Source: Variovorax paradoxus (GTDB taxonomy: Bacteria; Pseudomonadota; Gammaproteobacteria; Burkholderiales; Burkholderiaceae_C). From it: a stretch of DNA of 54,949 nucleotides. The stretch spans positions 1 to 54,949 of the forward strand of contig NZ_JAGGNV010000038.1 in the NCBI RefSeq assembly GCF_018614955.1, written 5' to 3'. The position numbers and the translations under genes were made by a program. The notes under the pieces are model-generated. The model was not told the DNA's origin. It was given only the letters and a program-made list of their open reading frames with translations, and searched no databases. How positions within the stretch are numbered: the stretch's first letter is position 1; each line of letters opens with the position of its first letter. Shown here in pieces: positions 16,263 through 26,119 of this stretch.

Positions 16263-17822
16263 TCAGCCGCCCGCCAGGCCGAGCTGCGCCAGCACGGCCG
16301 GGCTGGCCTGCACGGCGCTCTTGCGGTGATAGAAGTCCAGCGCCCGCAGGCCGCCCAGTTCGGCGCCGCCGCCCGCGCGGCCGGGGCCGCCATGCAGCGA
16401 CTGGGGCATCACGTTGCCATGGCCGGTGTGGGCCTGCGCGACGTCGGGCGTGATCACGTGCACGCGGCCATGGCTCGCAGCCAGTTGCACGGCCGCCCGG
16501 CCCAGCACCGCTTCGTCGGCGCCGTAGAGCGAGGTCACCAGCGAGCCCTGGCCGCGGTGCGCGAGCGCGATCGCATGATCGACGTCGCGGTACGGCAGCA
16601 GCGTAGCGACCGGGCCGAAGACTTCCACGTCGTGCACGCGCTGCGCCGCATCGGCGTCGCGCGCGCCCAGCAGCACCGGGCCGATGCAGGCGGAGATGGC
16701 CGGATCGGCATCGACCAGCGCGGCCTGGCTGCCGTCATGCAGCACGCTCGCCTGGGTCTTGAGTTCTTCCAGCCCTTCGCGCACGGCATTCAGTTGCGCG
16801 CGGCTCACCAGCGAGCCCATGCGCACGCTCTCGTTGCGTGGATTGCCGACCGTGATGCTGGCGAGCTTGGCGCCGATGGCCTCGGCCGCCGCGTCGTAGA
16901 CGGCAGCCGCCACGAGGATGCGGCGGATCGCGGTGCACTTCTGGCCCGCCTTGACCGTCATCTCGCGCACCACCTCGCGCACCAGCAGGTTGAAGGCGTC
17001 GGAGCCCGGCGCCGCATCGGGCAGCAGCAAGGCGGAGTTCAGGCTGTCGGCCTCGATGTTGACGCGCACCGAGCGCTGCACCACCGCCGCATGCGAGCGG
17101 ATCACGGCGCCGGTGTCGGCCGAGCCCGTGAAGGACACCACGTCGAAGCCCTGCAGCTGGTCCATCAGCCCGTTCGAGCTGCCGCAGATCACCGACAGCG
17201 CGCCGGCCGGCAGCACGCCGGCCTCGACCACGTCGCGCACCATGCGCTGCGTGAGCCATGCGGTGGAGGTGGCGGGCTTTACGATCACCGGCACGCCCGA
17301 GAGCAGGGCGGGCGCGGCTTTCTCCCACAAGCCCCAGGAAGGGAAGTTGAAGGCGTTGATGAAGAGCGCCACGCCGCGCGTCGGCACCTGCAGGTGCTGC
17401 GCCAGGAACACCGGCTCCTTGCCGAGCTTGGCCGCATCGCCGTCGCGCAGCGCGCGCACGTCGCCCAGCGCATCGCCCCACTTGGCGTACTGGCCGAGCG
17501 TGAAGATCGCGCCGTCGATGTCGACGGCCGAGTCGTTCTTGACCGTGCCGGAATTGGCGGTGGCGATCTCGTAGTAGGCGTCGCGGTTCGCCTGCAGCAC
17601 CTTGACGACCGCGCCCAGCAGCGCGGCGCGCTCTTTATATGTGAGGGCGCGCAAGGCGGCGCCGCCGGTGTCGCGTGCGAAGCCGAAGGCCTCGGCCAGG
17701 TCCAGCCCGGTGGCGTCGACGCGGGCCAGCTCGGTGCCCAGCACCGGATCGACAAGCGCCGTGCCGGCACCGTTGCCGGCCTGCCAGCGGCCGGTAACGT
17801 AGTTGGAGAGGAGTTCGGTCAT
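16263..17822 (-). CDS. boxD: 3,4-dehydroadipyl-CoA semialdehyde dehydrogenase
   Basis: A 519-residue aldehyde dehydrogenase resembling the dehydrogenase half of PaaZ. It oxidises 3,4-dehydroadipyl-CoA semialdehyde, the product of BoxC ring opening, to the acid with NADP. Visible catalytic elements are FINAFNFPSWGLWEK (Asn159), VKPAT (Lys182), SFTGS (about 230), Glu257 in NIEADSLN and the nucleophile Cys296 in KAGQKCTAIRR. No C-terminal MaoC-like domain is fused, unlike PaaZ. Its ATG overlaps the DUF4863 gene's stop as ATGA. Confidence 0.93.
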   Translation of the reverse strand: MTELLSNYVTGRWQAGNGAGTALVDPVLGTELARVDATGLDLAEAFGFARDTGGAALRALTYKERAALLGAVVKVLQANRDAYYEIATANSGTVKNDSAVDIDGAIFTLGQYAKWGDALGDVRALRDGDAAKLGKEPVFLAQHLQVPTRGVALFINAFNFPSWGLWEKAAPALLSGVPVIVKPATSTAWLTQRMVRDVVEAGVLPAGALSVICGSSNGLMDQLQGFDVVSFTGSADTGAVIRSHAAVVQRSVRVNIEADSLNSALLLPDAAPGSDAFNLLVREVVREMTVKAGQKCTAIRRILVAAAVYDAAAEAIGAKLASITVGNPRNESVRMGSLVSRAQLNAVREGLEELKTQASVLHDGSQAALVDADPAISACIGPVLLGARDADAAQRVHDVEVFGPVATLLPYRDVDHAIALAHRGQGSLVTSLYGADEAVLGRAAVQLAASHGRVHVITPDVAQAHTGHGNVMPQSLHGGPGRAGGGAELGGLRALDFYHRKSAVQASPAVLAQLGLAGG

Positions 17823-18304
17823 ACGGTCTTCGTGAATTGAATCTGCCCTTCAGGCAGCAGGTAGAGGACCAGCGCGCGCCCCTGGGCGACGGTGGGGTGG
17901 TGAGCCGTTCCGGGCGGGTAGACGCACCAGCCCGCCGGCCGCCCGTCGAAGGTCGCGTCGCCTTCCAGCGGCATGATCAAATCGATCTCGCCATTCGGAT
18001 GCTTGTGGTGCGGGCCGGCGATGTCCTTCATGTCGACCACGTCGACCGAAAAGCGGTGCAGCGCGTCCTCGGCCTTGAAGACCCGGCCGTACTTGATGCC
18101 GCCGCCCTCGCGCTCGCACAGCCAGCCTTCGGCCACGCCGTCGATGCAGGCCTGTTTCAGGCGCTCGAAAGCGGGGCTGCCGGCGCCGTGCACGGTGTTG
18201 AGCCAGCGGTCGAGCTCGTCATCGAGCGGCCGGCCGGCGAGCTGCGTGGTCACGTCGGCAACGATCTGGTGGAAGGCTTCCTTGGACATCGTGGTGGTGC
18301 TCAT
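17819..18304 (-). CDS. DUF4863-family cupin-like protein, first gene of the box operon
   Basis: A 161-residue protein (start MSTTTMSKEAFHQIVADVTT). The C-terminal half is cupin-like, with the possible metal-binding string AGPHHKHPNGEIDLIM and a second His in YPPGTAHHPTV. This family recurs beside benzoyl-CoA epoxidation genes; a distant relation to 4-hydroxylaminobenzoate lyase (PnbB) is possible but I cannot confirm it. A -35/-10 promoter and TGCA elements lie directly upstream, and it is translationally coupled to boxD. It may handle a toxic intermediate; its role in the box pathway is unknown. Confidence 0.8.
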   Translation of the reverse strand: MSTTTMSKEAFHQIVADVTTQLAGRPLDDELDRWLNTVHGAGSPAFERLKQACIDGVAEGWLCEREGGGIKYGRVFKAEDALHRFSVDVVDMKDIAGPHHKHPNGEIDLIMPLEGDATFDGRPAGWCVYPPGTAHHPTVAQGRALVLYLLPEGQIQFTKTV

Positions 18305-18358
18305 GCGTGGGTGGAACTTGCGGCAATCGTCTGCGTGCAGTATCTTGCCTGTGCACGA

Positions 18359-18387
18359 ACCATAAGCATCGACACAAAAGGTGTCAA
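18359..18387 (-). promoter_or_regulatory. Sigma-70 promoter of the leftward box/ABC operon
   Basis: On the minus strand, TTGACA (18387-18382, perfect -35) is followed after exactly 17 nt by TATGGT (18364-18359, 4 of 6 to TATAAT). It would start near 18352 and give a leader of about 48 nt before the DUF4863 start. The TGCA at 18352-18355 covers the start point. Confidence 0.65.
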
Positions 18388-18397
18388 GCAATATAGT
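18369..18397 (+). promoter_or_regulatory. Sigma-70 promoter of boxR
   Basis: TCGACA (18369-18374, 5 of 6) and TATAGT (18392-18397, 5 of 6) are separated by 17 nt. It overlaps the leftward promoter in opposite orientation, so the two compete physically. A TGCA overlaps the last base of the -10. It would start near 18404, leaving a leader of about 47 nt with AAGGAG before the boxR ATG. Confidence 0.65.
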
Positions 18398-18450
18398 GCA
18401 TATATGGTGTTTACCCGGATAGGGGTGAACCGAGGAGATGAAGGAGCGAC

Positions 18451-19380
18451 ATGAATGAGCGAGCCGACGCGGTGCTGACCGCACCCGCGGACCCGGCCCT
18501 GCCGGCCGAAGAAGCGAAGAACCCCCTGCTGGTGGCGCTGGGCGAGCGCGTGCGCAACCTGCGCGCGCGCCGCGGGCTCACGCGCAAGGCCGTGGCGCAG
18601 GCGGCGGAGGTCTCCGAGCGCCACCTGGCCAATCTCGAATACGGCATCGGCAATGCGTCGATCCTGGTGCTGCAGCAGGTGGCGACCGCGCTGCAATGCT
18701 CGCTGGCCGAGCTGGTGGGCGACGTCACGACCAGCTCGCCCGAGTGGCTGCTGATCCGCGAGCTGCTGGAGCGCCGCGACGAGGCCGATCTGCGGCGCGC
18801 CCGCATCGCGCTCGGCGAGCTGCTCGGCACCGCCGCCGGCGACCCGGCGCGCAACCGCCGCATCGCGCTGGTGGGCCTGCGCGGCGCGGGCAAGTCCACG
18901 CTGGGCCAGATGCTGGCGGACGACCTCGAAGTTCCCTTCATCGAGCTGAGCCGCGAGATCGAGAAGCTGGCCGGCTGCAGCGTGCGCGAGATCCACGACC
19001 TCTACGGCACCAACGCCTACCGCCGCTACGAGCGCCGCGCGCTCGAGGAGACGGTGCAGATCTACAGCGAGGTGGTGATCGCCACCCCGGGCGGCATCGT
19101 CTCCGACCCGGCCACCTTCAACCAGCTGCTGGCCCACTGCACCACCGTCTGGCTGCAGGCCGCGCCCGAGGAGCACATGGGCCGCGTCGCCGCCCAGGGC
19201 GACACCCGCCCGATGGCCGCCAGCAAGGAAGCGATGGACGACCTGCGCCGCATCCTCGCCGGCCGCGCCGCGTTCTATTCCAAGGCCGACCTCAGCGTCG
19301 ACACCAGCGGACAGGGCCTAGCGCAGAGCTTCCGGGCGCTCAGGACGACGGTGCGCGAGGCAATGAGCCGGGCCGCCTGA
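18451..19380 (+). CDS. boxR: Benzoyl-CoA-responsive regulator BoxR (HTH plus shikimate-kinase-like)
   Basis: A 309-residue transcriptional regulator with the BzdR/BoxR architecture. An N-terminal XRE/HipB helix-turn-helix lies at about residues 29-85 (RGLTRKAVAQAAEVSERHLA), then a linker, then a C-terminal shikimate-kinase-like domain from about 130 (ALVGLRGAGKSTLGQMLADD carries the P-loop). Such proteins bind benzoyl-CoA in the kinase-like domain, which is not a working kinase. It is preceded by AAGGAG. It sits between the two box operons, and TGCA elements flank it on both sides. Confidence 0.93.
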   Translation: MNERADAVLTAPADPALPAEEAKNPLLVALGERVRNLRARRGLTRKAVAQAAEVSERHLANLEYGIGNASILVLQQVATALQCSLAELVGDVTTSSPEWLLIRELLERRDEADLRRARIALGELLGTAAGDPARNRRIALVGLRGAGKSTLGQMLADDLEVPFIELSREIEKLAGCSVREIHDLYGTNAYRRYERRALEETVQIYSEVVIATPGGIVSDPATFNQLLAHCTTVWLQAAPEEHMGRVAAQGDTRPMAASKEAMDDLRRILAGRAAFYSKADLSVDTSGQGLAQSFRALRTTVREAMSRAA

Positions 19381-19421
19381 AGGGCGCCAAAAAGAAGAAC
19401 GTAAAAAAATCCCTCGCAGGG

Positions 19422-19450
19422 TTGACGCGCCCTGGAACATGCAGCATGAT
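19422..19450 (+). promoter_or_regulatory. Promoter of boxCBA
   Basis: TTGACG (19422-19427, 5 of 6) and CATGAT (19445-19450, 4 of 6) with 17 nt between them. It lies in the 135-bp boxR-boxC gap and would start near 19457, with a leader of about 58 nt ending in AGGAG before the boxC ATG. TGCA elements overlap and follow the -10. Confidence 0.6.
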
Positions 19451-19476
19451 GCATGCACTGTCGCCAGACAAATGCA
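19440..19476. promoter_or_regulatory. BoxR operator candidate at boxC: four TGCA elements
   Basis: TGCA at 19440-19443, 19450-19453, 19454-19457 and 19473-19476: four copies in 37 bp, against about one per 256 bp by chance. They cover the -10 and start point of the boxC promoter. The same tetranucleotide clusters in the boxR/DUF4863 divergent region, so one repressor probably controls all three transcripts. Confidence 0.65.
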
Positions 19477-19515
19477 TTATTGTTCCTAGACCCCACGGCA
19501 CCAGGAGACCTCGAC

Positions 19516-21186
19516 ATGACCGACACCGCCGCCCATCCCGCCCGCGTCGACTACCGCACCGATCCCACGCAATACCGCCACTGGAAGCTCAGCGTGGAGG
19601 GCCCGGTGGCCCGGCTGTCGCTGGACATCGCCGAAGACGGCGGCATCCGTCCCGGCTACAAGCTCAAGCTCAACAGCTACGACCTGGGCGTGGACATCGA
19701 GCTCAACGACGCGCTCAACCGCGTGCGTTTCGAGCATCCGCAAGTCCGCTCGGTGATAGTCACCAGCGGCAAGGACCGCATCTTCTGCTCGGGCGCCAAC
19801 ATCTTCATGCTCGGCGTCTCCAGCCACGCCTGGAAGGTGAACTTCTGCAAGTTCACCAACGAGACGCGCAACGGCATCGAGGATTCGTCCAAGCACTCGG
19901 GCCTCAAGTTCATCGCGGCGGTCAACGGCGCTTGCGCCGGCGGCGGCTACGAGCTGGCGCTGGCCTGCGACGAGATCCTGCTGGTGGACGACCGCTCCTC
20001 TTCCGTCTCGCTGCCCGAGGTGCCGCTGCTCGGCGTGCTGCCCGGCACCGGCGGCCTGACCCGCGTCACCGACAAGCGCCATGTGCGTCACGACCTGGCT
20101 GACATCTTCTGCACCAGCGTCGAAGGCGTGCGCGGCCAGCGTGCGGTCGAGTGGCGTCTGGTCGACGCGATCGCCAAGCCGGCCCAGTTCGGCGCTGCGG
20201 TGCAGGAGCGCGCCGCCAAGCTGGCCGAAGCCAGCGACCGTCCGGCCGACGGCAAGGGAGTCGCGCTCACTCGCCTCGAACGCGAGGACGGCGCCGACAG
20301 CCTGCGCTACGAACACGTCACGGTCGAGATCGACCGCGCGCGCCGCACCGCCACCTTCACGGTCAAGGCGCCGAAGGGCGCCCAGCCCGCCGACATCGCC
20401 GCGATCGAGGCCGCCGGCGCCGCCTGGTGGCCGCTCGCGATGGCACGCCAGCTCGACGACGCCATCCTCAACATGCGCACCAACGAGCTCGACATCGGCA
20501 CCTGGCTGCTCAAGACCGAGGGCGACGCGCAAGCCGTGCTCGCGAGCGACAAGACGATGCTGGCGAACAAGGACCACTGGCTGGTGCGCGAAACCATCGG
20601 CGCGCTGCGCCGCACGCTGGCGCGGCTCGACGTCTCCTCGCGCAGCCTCTTCGCGCTTGTCGATTCCGGCTCCTGCTTCGCCGGCACGCTGGCCGAGATC
20701 GCCCTCGCGGCCGACCGCGCCTACATGCTCGCGCTGCCCGACGACGCCGAGCGCGCACCGAAGATCACGCTGGACGAGTTCAACTTCGGCTTCTTCCCGA
20801 TGGTCAACGACCAGAGCCGCCTGCAGCGCCGCTTCTATGAAGAAGCCGCGCCGATGGAGGCCGCCCGTGGCGCGATCGGCAAGTCGCTCGACGCCGACGA
20901 AGCGCTCAAGCTCGGCCTGGCCACCGCCGCGCCCGACGACATCGACTGGGAGGACGAGATCCGCATCGCCATCGAGGAGCGCGCCGCCATGTCGCCCGAC
21001 GCGCTCACCGGCCTCGAAGCCAACCTGCGCTTCGCGAGCAAGGAAAACATGAACACCCGCATCTTCGGCCGGCTCACCGCCTGGCAAAACTGGATCTTCA
21101 ACCGCCCGAACGCCGTCGGCGAAAAGGGTGCCTTGAAGGTCTACGGCACCGGCGAGAAGGCCGGCTTCGATCTCAACCGCGTCTGA
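19516..21186 (+). CDS. boxC: 2,3-epoxybenzoyl-CoA dihydrolase
   Basis: A 556-residue ring-opening enzyme that adds two waters to 2,3-epoxybenzoyl-CoA, giving 3,4-dehydroadipyl-CoA semialdehyde and formate. It has a crotonase-superfamily fold in two parts. The first, about residues 60-200, has the oxyanion-hole segments GKDRIFCSGANIFML and VNGACAGGGYELALACDEIL; the second, about 300-500, is diverged. The ATG at 19516 follows AGGAG; the open frame extends upstream without good start context. Length equals that of known BoxC proteins. boxB follows after 28 nt. Confidence 0.95.
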   Translation: MTDTAAHPARVDYRTDPTQYRHWKLSVEGPVARLSLDIAEDGGIRPGYKLKLNSYDLGVDIELNDALNRVRFEHPQVRSVIVTSGKDRIFCSGANIFMLGVSSHAWKVNFCKFTNETRNGIEDSSKHSGLKFIAAVNGACAGGGYELALACDEILLVDDRSSSVSLPEVPLLGVLPGTGGLTRVTDKRHVRHDLADIFCTSVEGVRGQRAVEWRLVDAIAKPAQFGAAVQERAAKLAEASDRPADGKGVALTRLEREDGADSLRYEHVTVEIDRARRTATFTVKAPKGAQPADIAAIEAAGAAWWPLAMARQLDDAILNMRTNELDIGTWLLKTEGDAQAVLASDKTMLANKDHWLVRETIGALRRTLARLDVSSRSLFALVDSGSCFAGTLAEIALAADRAYMLALPDDAERAPKITLDEFNFGFFPMVNDQSRLQRRFYEEAAPMEAARGAIGKSLDADEALKLGLATAAPDDIDWEDEIRIAIEERAAMSPDALTGLEANLRFASKENMNTRIFGRLTAWQNWIFNRPNAVGEKGALKVYGTGEKAGFDLNRV

Positions 21187-21214
21187 ACACCCCAGCCTCA
21201 ACCAAGGAACAGCG

Positions 21215-22642
<1,428 letters not shown>

Positions 22643-22672
22643 TCGTTTCGGGGGAGGGCAAGGAGATAAACA

Positions 22673-23953
22673 ATGGAAACGGCCACCATCGACATCGGCG
22701 TCATCAGGCAGCACCTGATCGACCCCGAGATCTGCATCCGCTGCAACACCTGCGAGGCCACCTGTCCGGTCAACGCGATCACGCACGATGACCGCAATTA
22801 CGTGGTGCGCGCCGACGTGTGCAACGGCTGCATGGCCTGCATCTCGCCGTGCCCGACCGGCTCGATCGACAACTGGCGCACCATGCCGGTGGCGCGCGCC
22901 TATTCGATCGAGGAGCAGCTCACCTGGGACGAGCTGCCGGCCGAGCTCACGCCCGAGCAGCTCGAAGCCGAAGGCGTCGCCTTGCCGGCCGACACGCTGG
23001 CGCCCGCGCCGGCCGCACCGCCGCAGCCGCCGGCGGAACCGGGCGAAGTCGCCTTCAACTCCGCGCAGTACGGCGCCACCGCGCCGCCCTGGTCGGCCGC
23101 GCACGCCTACACCAATCTGTTCCCGCCGAAGAGCCCGACCACCGCCACCGTGGTGGGCAACTTCAACTGCACCGAGGCCGGCTACGAGAACCAGACGCAC
23201 CACATCGTGCTGGACTTCGGTGCCATGCCCTTGCCGGTGCTGGAGGGCCAGTCGATCGCCATCATCCCGCCGGGCACCGATGCCAACGGCAAGCCGCATT
23301 TCGCGCGCCAGTACTCCATCGCGAGCCCGCGCAACGGCGAGCGGCCCGGCTACAACAACGTCTCGCTCACGGTGAAGCGCGTGCTGCAGGACCACCAGGG
23401 CAACCCGGTGCGCGGCGTCGCCAGCAACTACGTCTGCGACCTCAAGGTGGGCGACAAGGTGCAGGTGGTGGGCCCCTTCGGCGCATCGTTCCTGATGCCG
23501 AACCATCCCAAGTCGCACATCGTGATGATCTGCACCGGCACCGGCAGCGCACCGATGCGCGCCATGACCGAATGGCGCCGGCGCCTGCGCAAGAGCGGCA
23601 AGTTCGAGGGCGGCAAGCTCATGCTCTTCTTCGGCGCGCGCACGCAGCAGGAGCTGCCGTACTTCGGCCCGCTGCAGACCCTGCCCAAGGACTTCATCGA
23701 CATCAACTTCGCGTTCTCGCGCACGCCCGGCCAGCCCAAGCGCTACGTGCAGGACGCGATGCGCGAACGCGCCGCCGACCTGGCCGCGCTGCTCAAGGAC
23801 AGCCAGAGCCACTTCTATGTTTGCGGCCTGAAGAGCATGGAAGAGGGCGTGGTGCTCGCGCTGCGCGACGTGGCGGTGGAAGCCGGCCTCGACTGGGATA
23901 CCGTGGGCGCAAGCCTCAAGCGCGAAGGCCGCCTGCACCTCGAAACCTACTAA
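22673..23953 (+). CDS. boxA: Benzoyl-CoA 2,3-epoxidase, reductase subunit
   Basis: A 426-residue iron-sulfur flavoprotein that passes electrons from NADPH to BoxB. The N-terminal ferredoxin part has two 4Fe-4S motifs, CIRCNTCEATCPVNAI (about residues 19-34) and CNGCMACISPCPTG (about 46-59). An Ala/Pro linker follows (about 100-125), then a ferredoxin-NADP reductase-like part with the FAD motif RQYSIASPR and the NADP motif ICTGTGSAPMR. AAGGAG lies before the ATG. The downstream MaoC-like gene begins 9 nt after its stop. Confidence 0.95.
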   Translation: METATIDIGVIRQHLIDPEICIRCNTCEATCPVNAITHDDRNYVVRADVCNGCMACISPCPTGSIDNWRTMPVARAYSIEEQLTWDELPAELTPEQLEAEGVALPADTLAPAPAAPPQPPAEPGEVAFNSAQYGATAPPWSAAHAYTNLFPPKSPTTATVVGNFNCTEAGYENQTHHIVLDFGAMPLPVLEGQSIAIIPPGTDANGKPHFARQYSIASPRNGERPGYNNVSLTVKRVLQDHQGNPVRGVASNYVCDLKVGDKVQVVGPFGASFLMPNHPKSHIVMICTGTGSAPMRAMTEWRRRLRKSGKFEGGKLMLFFGARTQQELPYFGPLQTLPKDFIDINFAFSRTPGQPKRYVQDAMRERAADLAALLKDSQSHFYVCGLKSMEEGVVLALRDVAVEAGLDWDTVGASLKREGRLHLETY

Positions 23954-23962
23954 GCTCGGCCG

Positions 23963-24400
23963 ATGAAATTCGCCGAGTTCCACGAAGGGCAGGTCATCGA
24001 GGCCGGGCCTTATCTCGTCACCGAGGCCGAGCTGCTGCAGTTCGCCAAGGCCTACGACCCGCAGTGGTTCCACACCGATCCGGCAGCCGCGGCCGAGGGC
24101 CCCTTCGGCGGCCTCATCGCGAGCGGCTGGCATACCGGTGCGATCGCGATGCGGCTGGTGACCGATGCGGCGCTCGCGGGTTCCGAATCCTTCGCCTCGC
24201 CGGGCCTCGGCCACGTGAAATGGCCGAACCCCGTGCGGCCCGGCGATTTGCTGCGGCTCGTGGCCAACGTGATCGAGGTGCGCCGCTCGGAAAAGCGCCC
24301 CACGCTGGGCATCCTGCGCTGGCGCTGGCGCCTGTTCAACCAGCGCGAGCAGGAGGTGCTGGACCTGGAAGCGACCAGCCTCTTCAAGCTCGGCGCTTAG
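23963..24400 (+). CDS. MaoC-like hotdog-fold hydratase
   Basis: A 145-residue MaoC/enoyl-CoA hydratase-2-like protein. The hydratase motif is in YDPQWFHTDPAAA (Asp and His) with GPFGGLIASGWHT after it. It is 9 nt downstream of boxA, so it belongs to the boxCBA transcript and may hydrate an unsaturated CoA ester on the way to beta-ketoadipyl-CoA. The specific step is inferred. Its 3' end overlaps the converging EamA gene by 17 bp. Confidence 0.85.
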   Translation: MKFAEFHEGQVIEAGPYLVTEAELLQFAKAYDPQWFHTDPAAAAEGPFGGLIASGWHTGAIAMRLVTDAALAGSESFASPGLGHVKWPNPVRPGDLLRLVANVIEVRRSEKRPTLGILRWRWRLFNQREQEVLDLEATSLFKLGA

Positions 24401-25256
24401 CCTTGGCCATCAGCACCAGCGCGATGCCGCCCAGGATCGCGACCGAGGCAAAGGCCAGCCGCGGCGTGATCGCTTCCGACAGGAACAGCACGCCGCCGAA
24501 GGCGGCGATCAGCGGCACCGACAGCTGCACGGTGGCCGCCCGCATGGCCGAGAGCCCGGGCAGCGCCGCATACCAGATGACGTAGCCGATGCCGGAGGTG
24601 ACGGCGCCCGAGGCCACGGCCAGCGCGATCCCGGCCGCGTTCGCATGCGCTTGGGACGCCAGCGCCAGGCTCAGCACCAGGGCCAGCGGCGCCGCCCGCA
24701 TGAAATTGCGCGCGGTGGCAGCCAGCGGGTCGGCCACGCCGCGGCCGCGCAGCGAATACACGCCCCATGCGACGCCCGCGACGGCCATCAGTGCGGCCCC
24801 GAGCGGCGGCGGCGCCGTGACGCCCGGCGACATCAGGTAGACCAGGCCCGCGACCGCCAGCACGAAGCCGGACCAGGCGACCGGCCCGAACATCTCGCCC
24901 GAACGCAGCCCGACGCCCAGCATCGTCAGCTGCACCGCGCCGAACAGGATCAGCGCCCCAGTGCCGGCCGACAGGCTGAGGTAGGCGAAGGAGAAGAAGG
25001 CGACGTAGGCGAACAGCATGGCCGCTGCGAGCCAGTCGGTGCGCTCGGCCGGCGGCGGGCGCGACCGGAGTTTCACGATGAGCGCGAGCGTGATCGCGCC
25101 CGACACCAGCCGGATGCTGCCGAAGCTCGCCGCGTCGATGGCCTCTTGCTGCAGCGCCAGACGGCACAGCAGCGAGTTGGCCGCGAAGGCCAGCATCGCG
25201 GCCACGGTGAGCGCGAGGGTCCGCAGGCCGGGCGGGCCCTCGCGCGCTTCAAGCAT
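24384..25256 (-). CDS. EamA/DMT-family transporter
   Basis: A 290-residue membrane protein with about ten hydrophobic helices in two EamA halves (AGTGALILFGAVQLTMLGVG in the first; SAMRAATVQLSVPLIAAFGG in the second). Drug/metabolite exporters of this type move amino acids, metabolites or drugs; the substrate is not readable. The ATG overlaps the stop of the DUF2182 gene by 8 nt, so the two are translationally coupled. The stop overlaps the MaoC-like gene. Confidence 0.88.
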   Translation of the reverse strand: MLEAREGPPGLRTLALTVAAMLAFAANSLLCRLALQQEAIDAASFGSIRLVSGAITLALIVKLRSRPPPAERTDWLAAAMLFAYVAFFSFAYLSLSAGTGALILFGAVQLTMLGVGLRSGEMFGPVAWSGFVLAVAGLVYLMSPGVTAPPPLGAALMAVAGVAWGVYSLRGRGVADPLAATARNFMRAAPLALVLSLALASQAHANAAGIALAVASGAVTSGIGYVIWYAALPGLSAMRAATVQLSVPLIAAFGGVLFLSEAITPRLAFASVAILGGIALVLMAKAKRRA

Positions 25257-26064
25257 GGACCACCACCAGGACCCCGGCCCATGCCAGCAGCGCGATGCCG
25301 AGCGGCGTGCTGAGGCGATGGCCCCAGCGGAAGTTCTTTTCGACCGCCATCACCGCGGCCAGCAACAGCATCCAGCCCAGGCTGCCGGTGCCGAGCGCGA
25401 ACATCAGCAGCATCAGCGCCCAGCAGCAGCCGACGCAGAACAAACCGTGGTGCACGCCGAGCGCGAACGCGTGGCGCGCCTGCGCCTGCCCGCGCCAGTG
25501 CTCGATGACGAAGCTCAAGGGCGTGCGGCATTTCTCCAGGCACCGGTGCTTGAGCTTGCTGAACTGGAAGGCCCCGGCCAGCGCGATGGTCGCGGCGCCG
25601 ATCACCCAGCCATGCCAGGCCAGCGTGGGCGCGCTGGCCAGCAGCGCCAGCAGGGCGCCGTGCAGCGCATGCGCAGCCACGCCGAACGCGCCCCACACCG
25701 CCATGTAGCCCAGGGCGAGCAGCGCCAGCAGGCGCCCATGGTCCGGGCGCTCGGCCGTCAGGCGGTCGAAGGCGTTGACGAGCGGCAGCGTGGTCGGCAG
25801 CATCATGGCCGCCGTCATGAGGATCCAGGCGACGGCATAGAGCGCCGCAGGCACGAGCACGTCGCCCGCCGGAATGACGCGGCACAGAAAGGCCGCCGGT
25901 CCCGATGCGGTCCAGTCGCCGTGCTCGAGATAGCGTCCGTAGGGGCTGCGCGCCCAGGCCCACAACGCCAGCCACGCGAGCGCGACCAGCGCGGCCAGCA
26001 CTGGCACGAACACACGGCGGTGACGGGTGGCGCCGGCCGGCGCAGCACCCGAGATCACGCTCAT
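25249..26064 (-). CDS. DUF2182 integral membrane protein
   Basis: A 271-residue membrane protein of the DUF2182 (predicted metal-binding integral membrane) family. There are about six to seven hydrophobic segments. Family strings are AWILMTAAMMLPTTLPLVNA in the first part, HWRGQAQARHAFALGVHHG and LFCVGCCWALMLLMFALG after it. The conserved His and Cys residues inside membrane helices suggest metal handling. It is between a DUF1326 gene (55 nt upstream, same strand) and EamA. The DUF1326/DUF2182 pairing recurs in proteobacteria, but the function is unknown. Confidence 0.87.
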   Translation of the reverse strand: MSVISGAAPAGATRHRRVFVPVLAALVALAWLALWAWARSPYGRYLEHGDWTASGPAAFLCRVIPAGDVLVPAALYAVAWILMTAAMMLPTTLPLVNAFDRLTAERPDHGRLLALLALGYMAVWGAFGVAAHALHGALLALLASAPTLAWHGWVIGAATIALAGAFQFSKLKHRCLEKCRTPLSFVIEHWRGQAQARHAFALGVHHGLFCVGCCWALMLLMFALGTGSLGWMLLLAAVMAVEKNFRWGHRLSTPLGIALLAWAGVLVVVHA

Positions 26065-26119
26065 TTAGCAACCTCCGCGCTGCGCGCTACGGTATTCGCC
26101 TTCGGAACGGCCGGGCGGC

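Larger units (their letters stand above)
18336..18400. promoter_or_regulatory. BoxR operator candidate: three TGCA elements in the divergent region
   Basis: TGCA occurs at 18336-18339, 18352-18355 (within the palindrome GTGCAC) and 18397-18400 (within ATATAGTGCATATAT). BzdR/BoxR-type repressors are known to bind direct repeats of TGCA within longer palindromes and to release on benzoyl-CoA. The 18352 element lies at the predicted start of the leftward transcript; the 18397 element overlaps the -10 of the boxR promoter. This layout fits autoregulation plus repression of the left operon. Confidence 0.65.

Noticed and set aside
14685..17840. Open frame of more than 1000 codons on the plus strand
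   Set aside because: It runs antisense through benzoate-CoA ligase and boxD; its translation is rich in Arg, His, Gly and Ala with no domain motif. It is an artefact of strong GC codon bias.
19404..19421. Terminator after boxR (CCCT-CGC-AGGG next to a run of A)
   Set aside because: The stem is only 4 bp and the A-run precedes it on the plus strand; it would work only in the minus direction, where no gene needs it.
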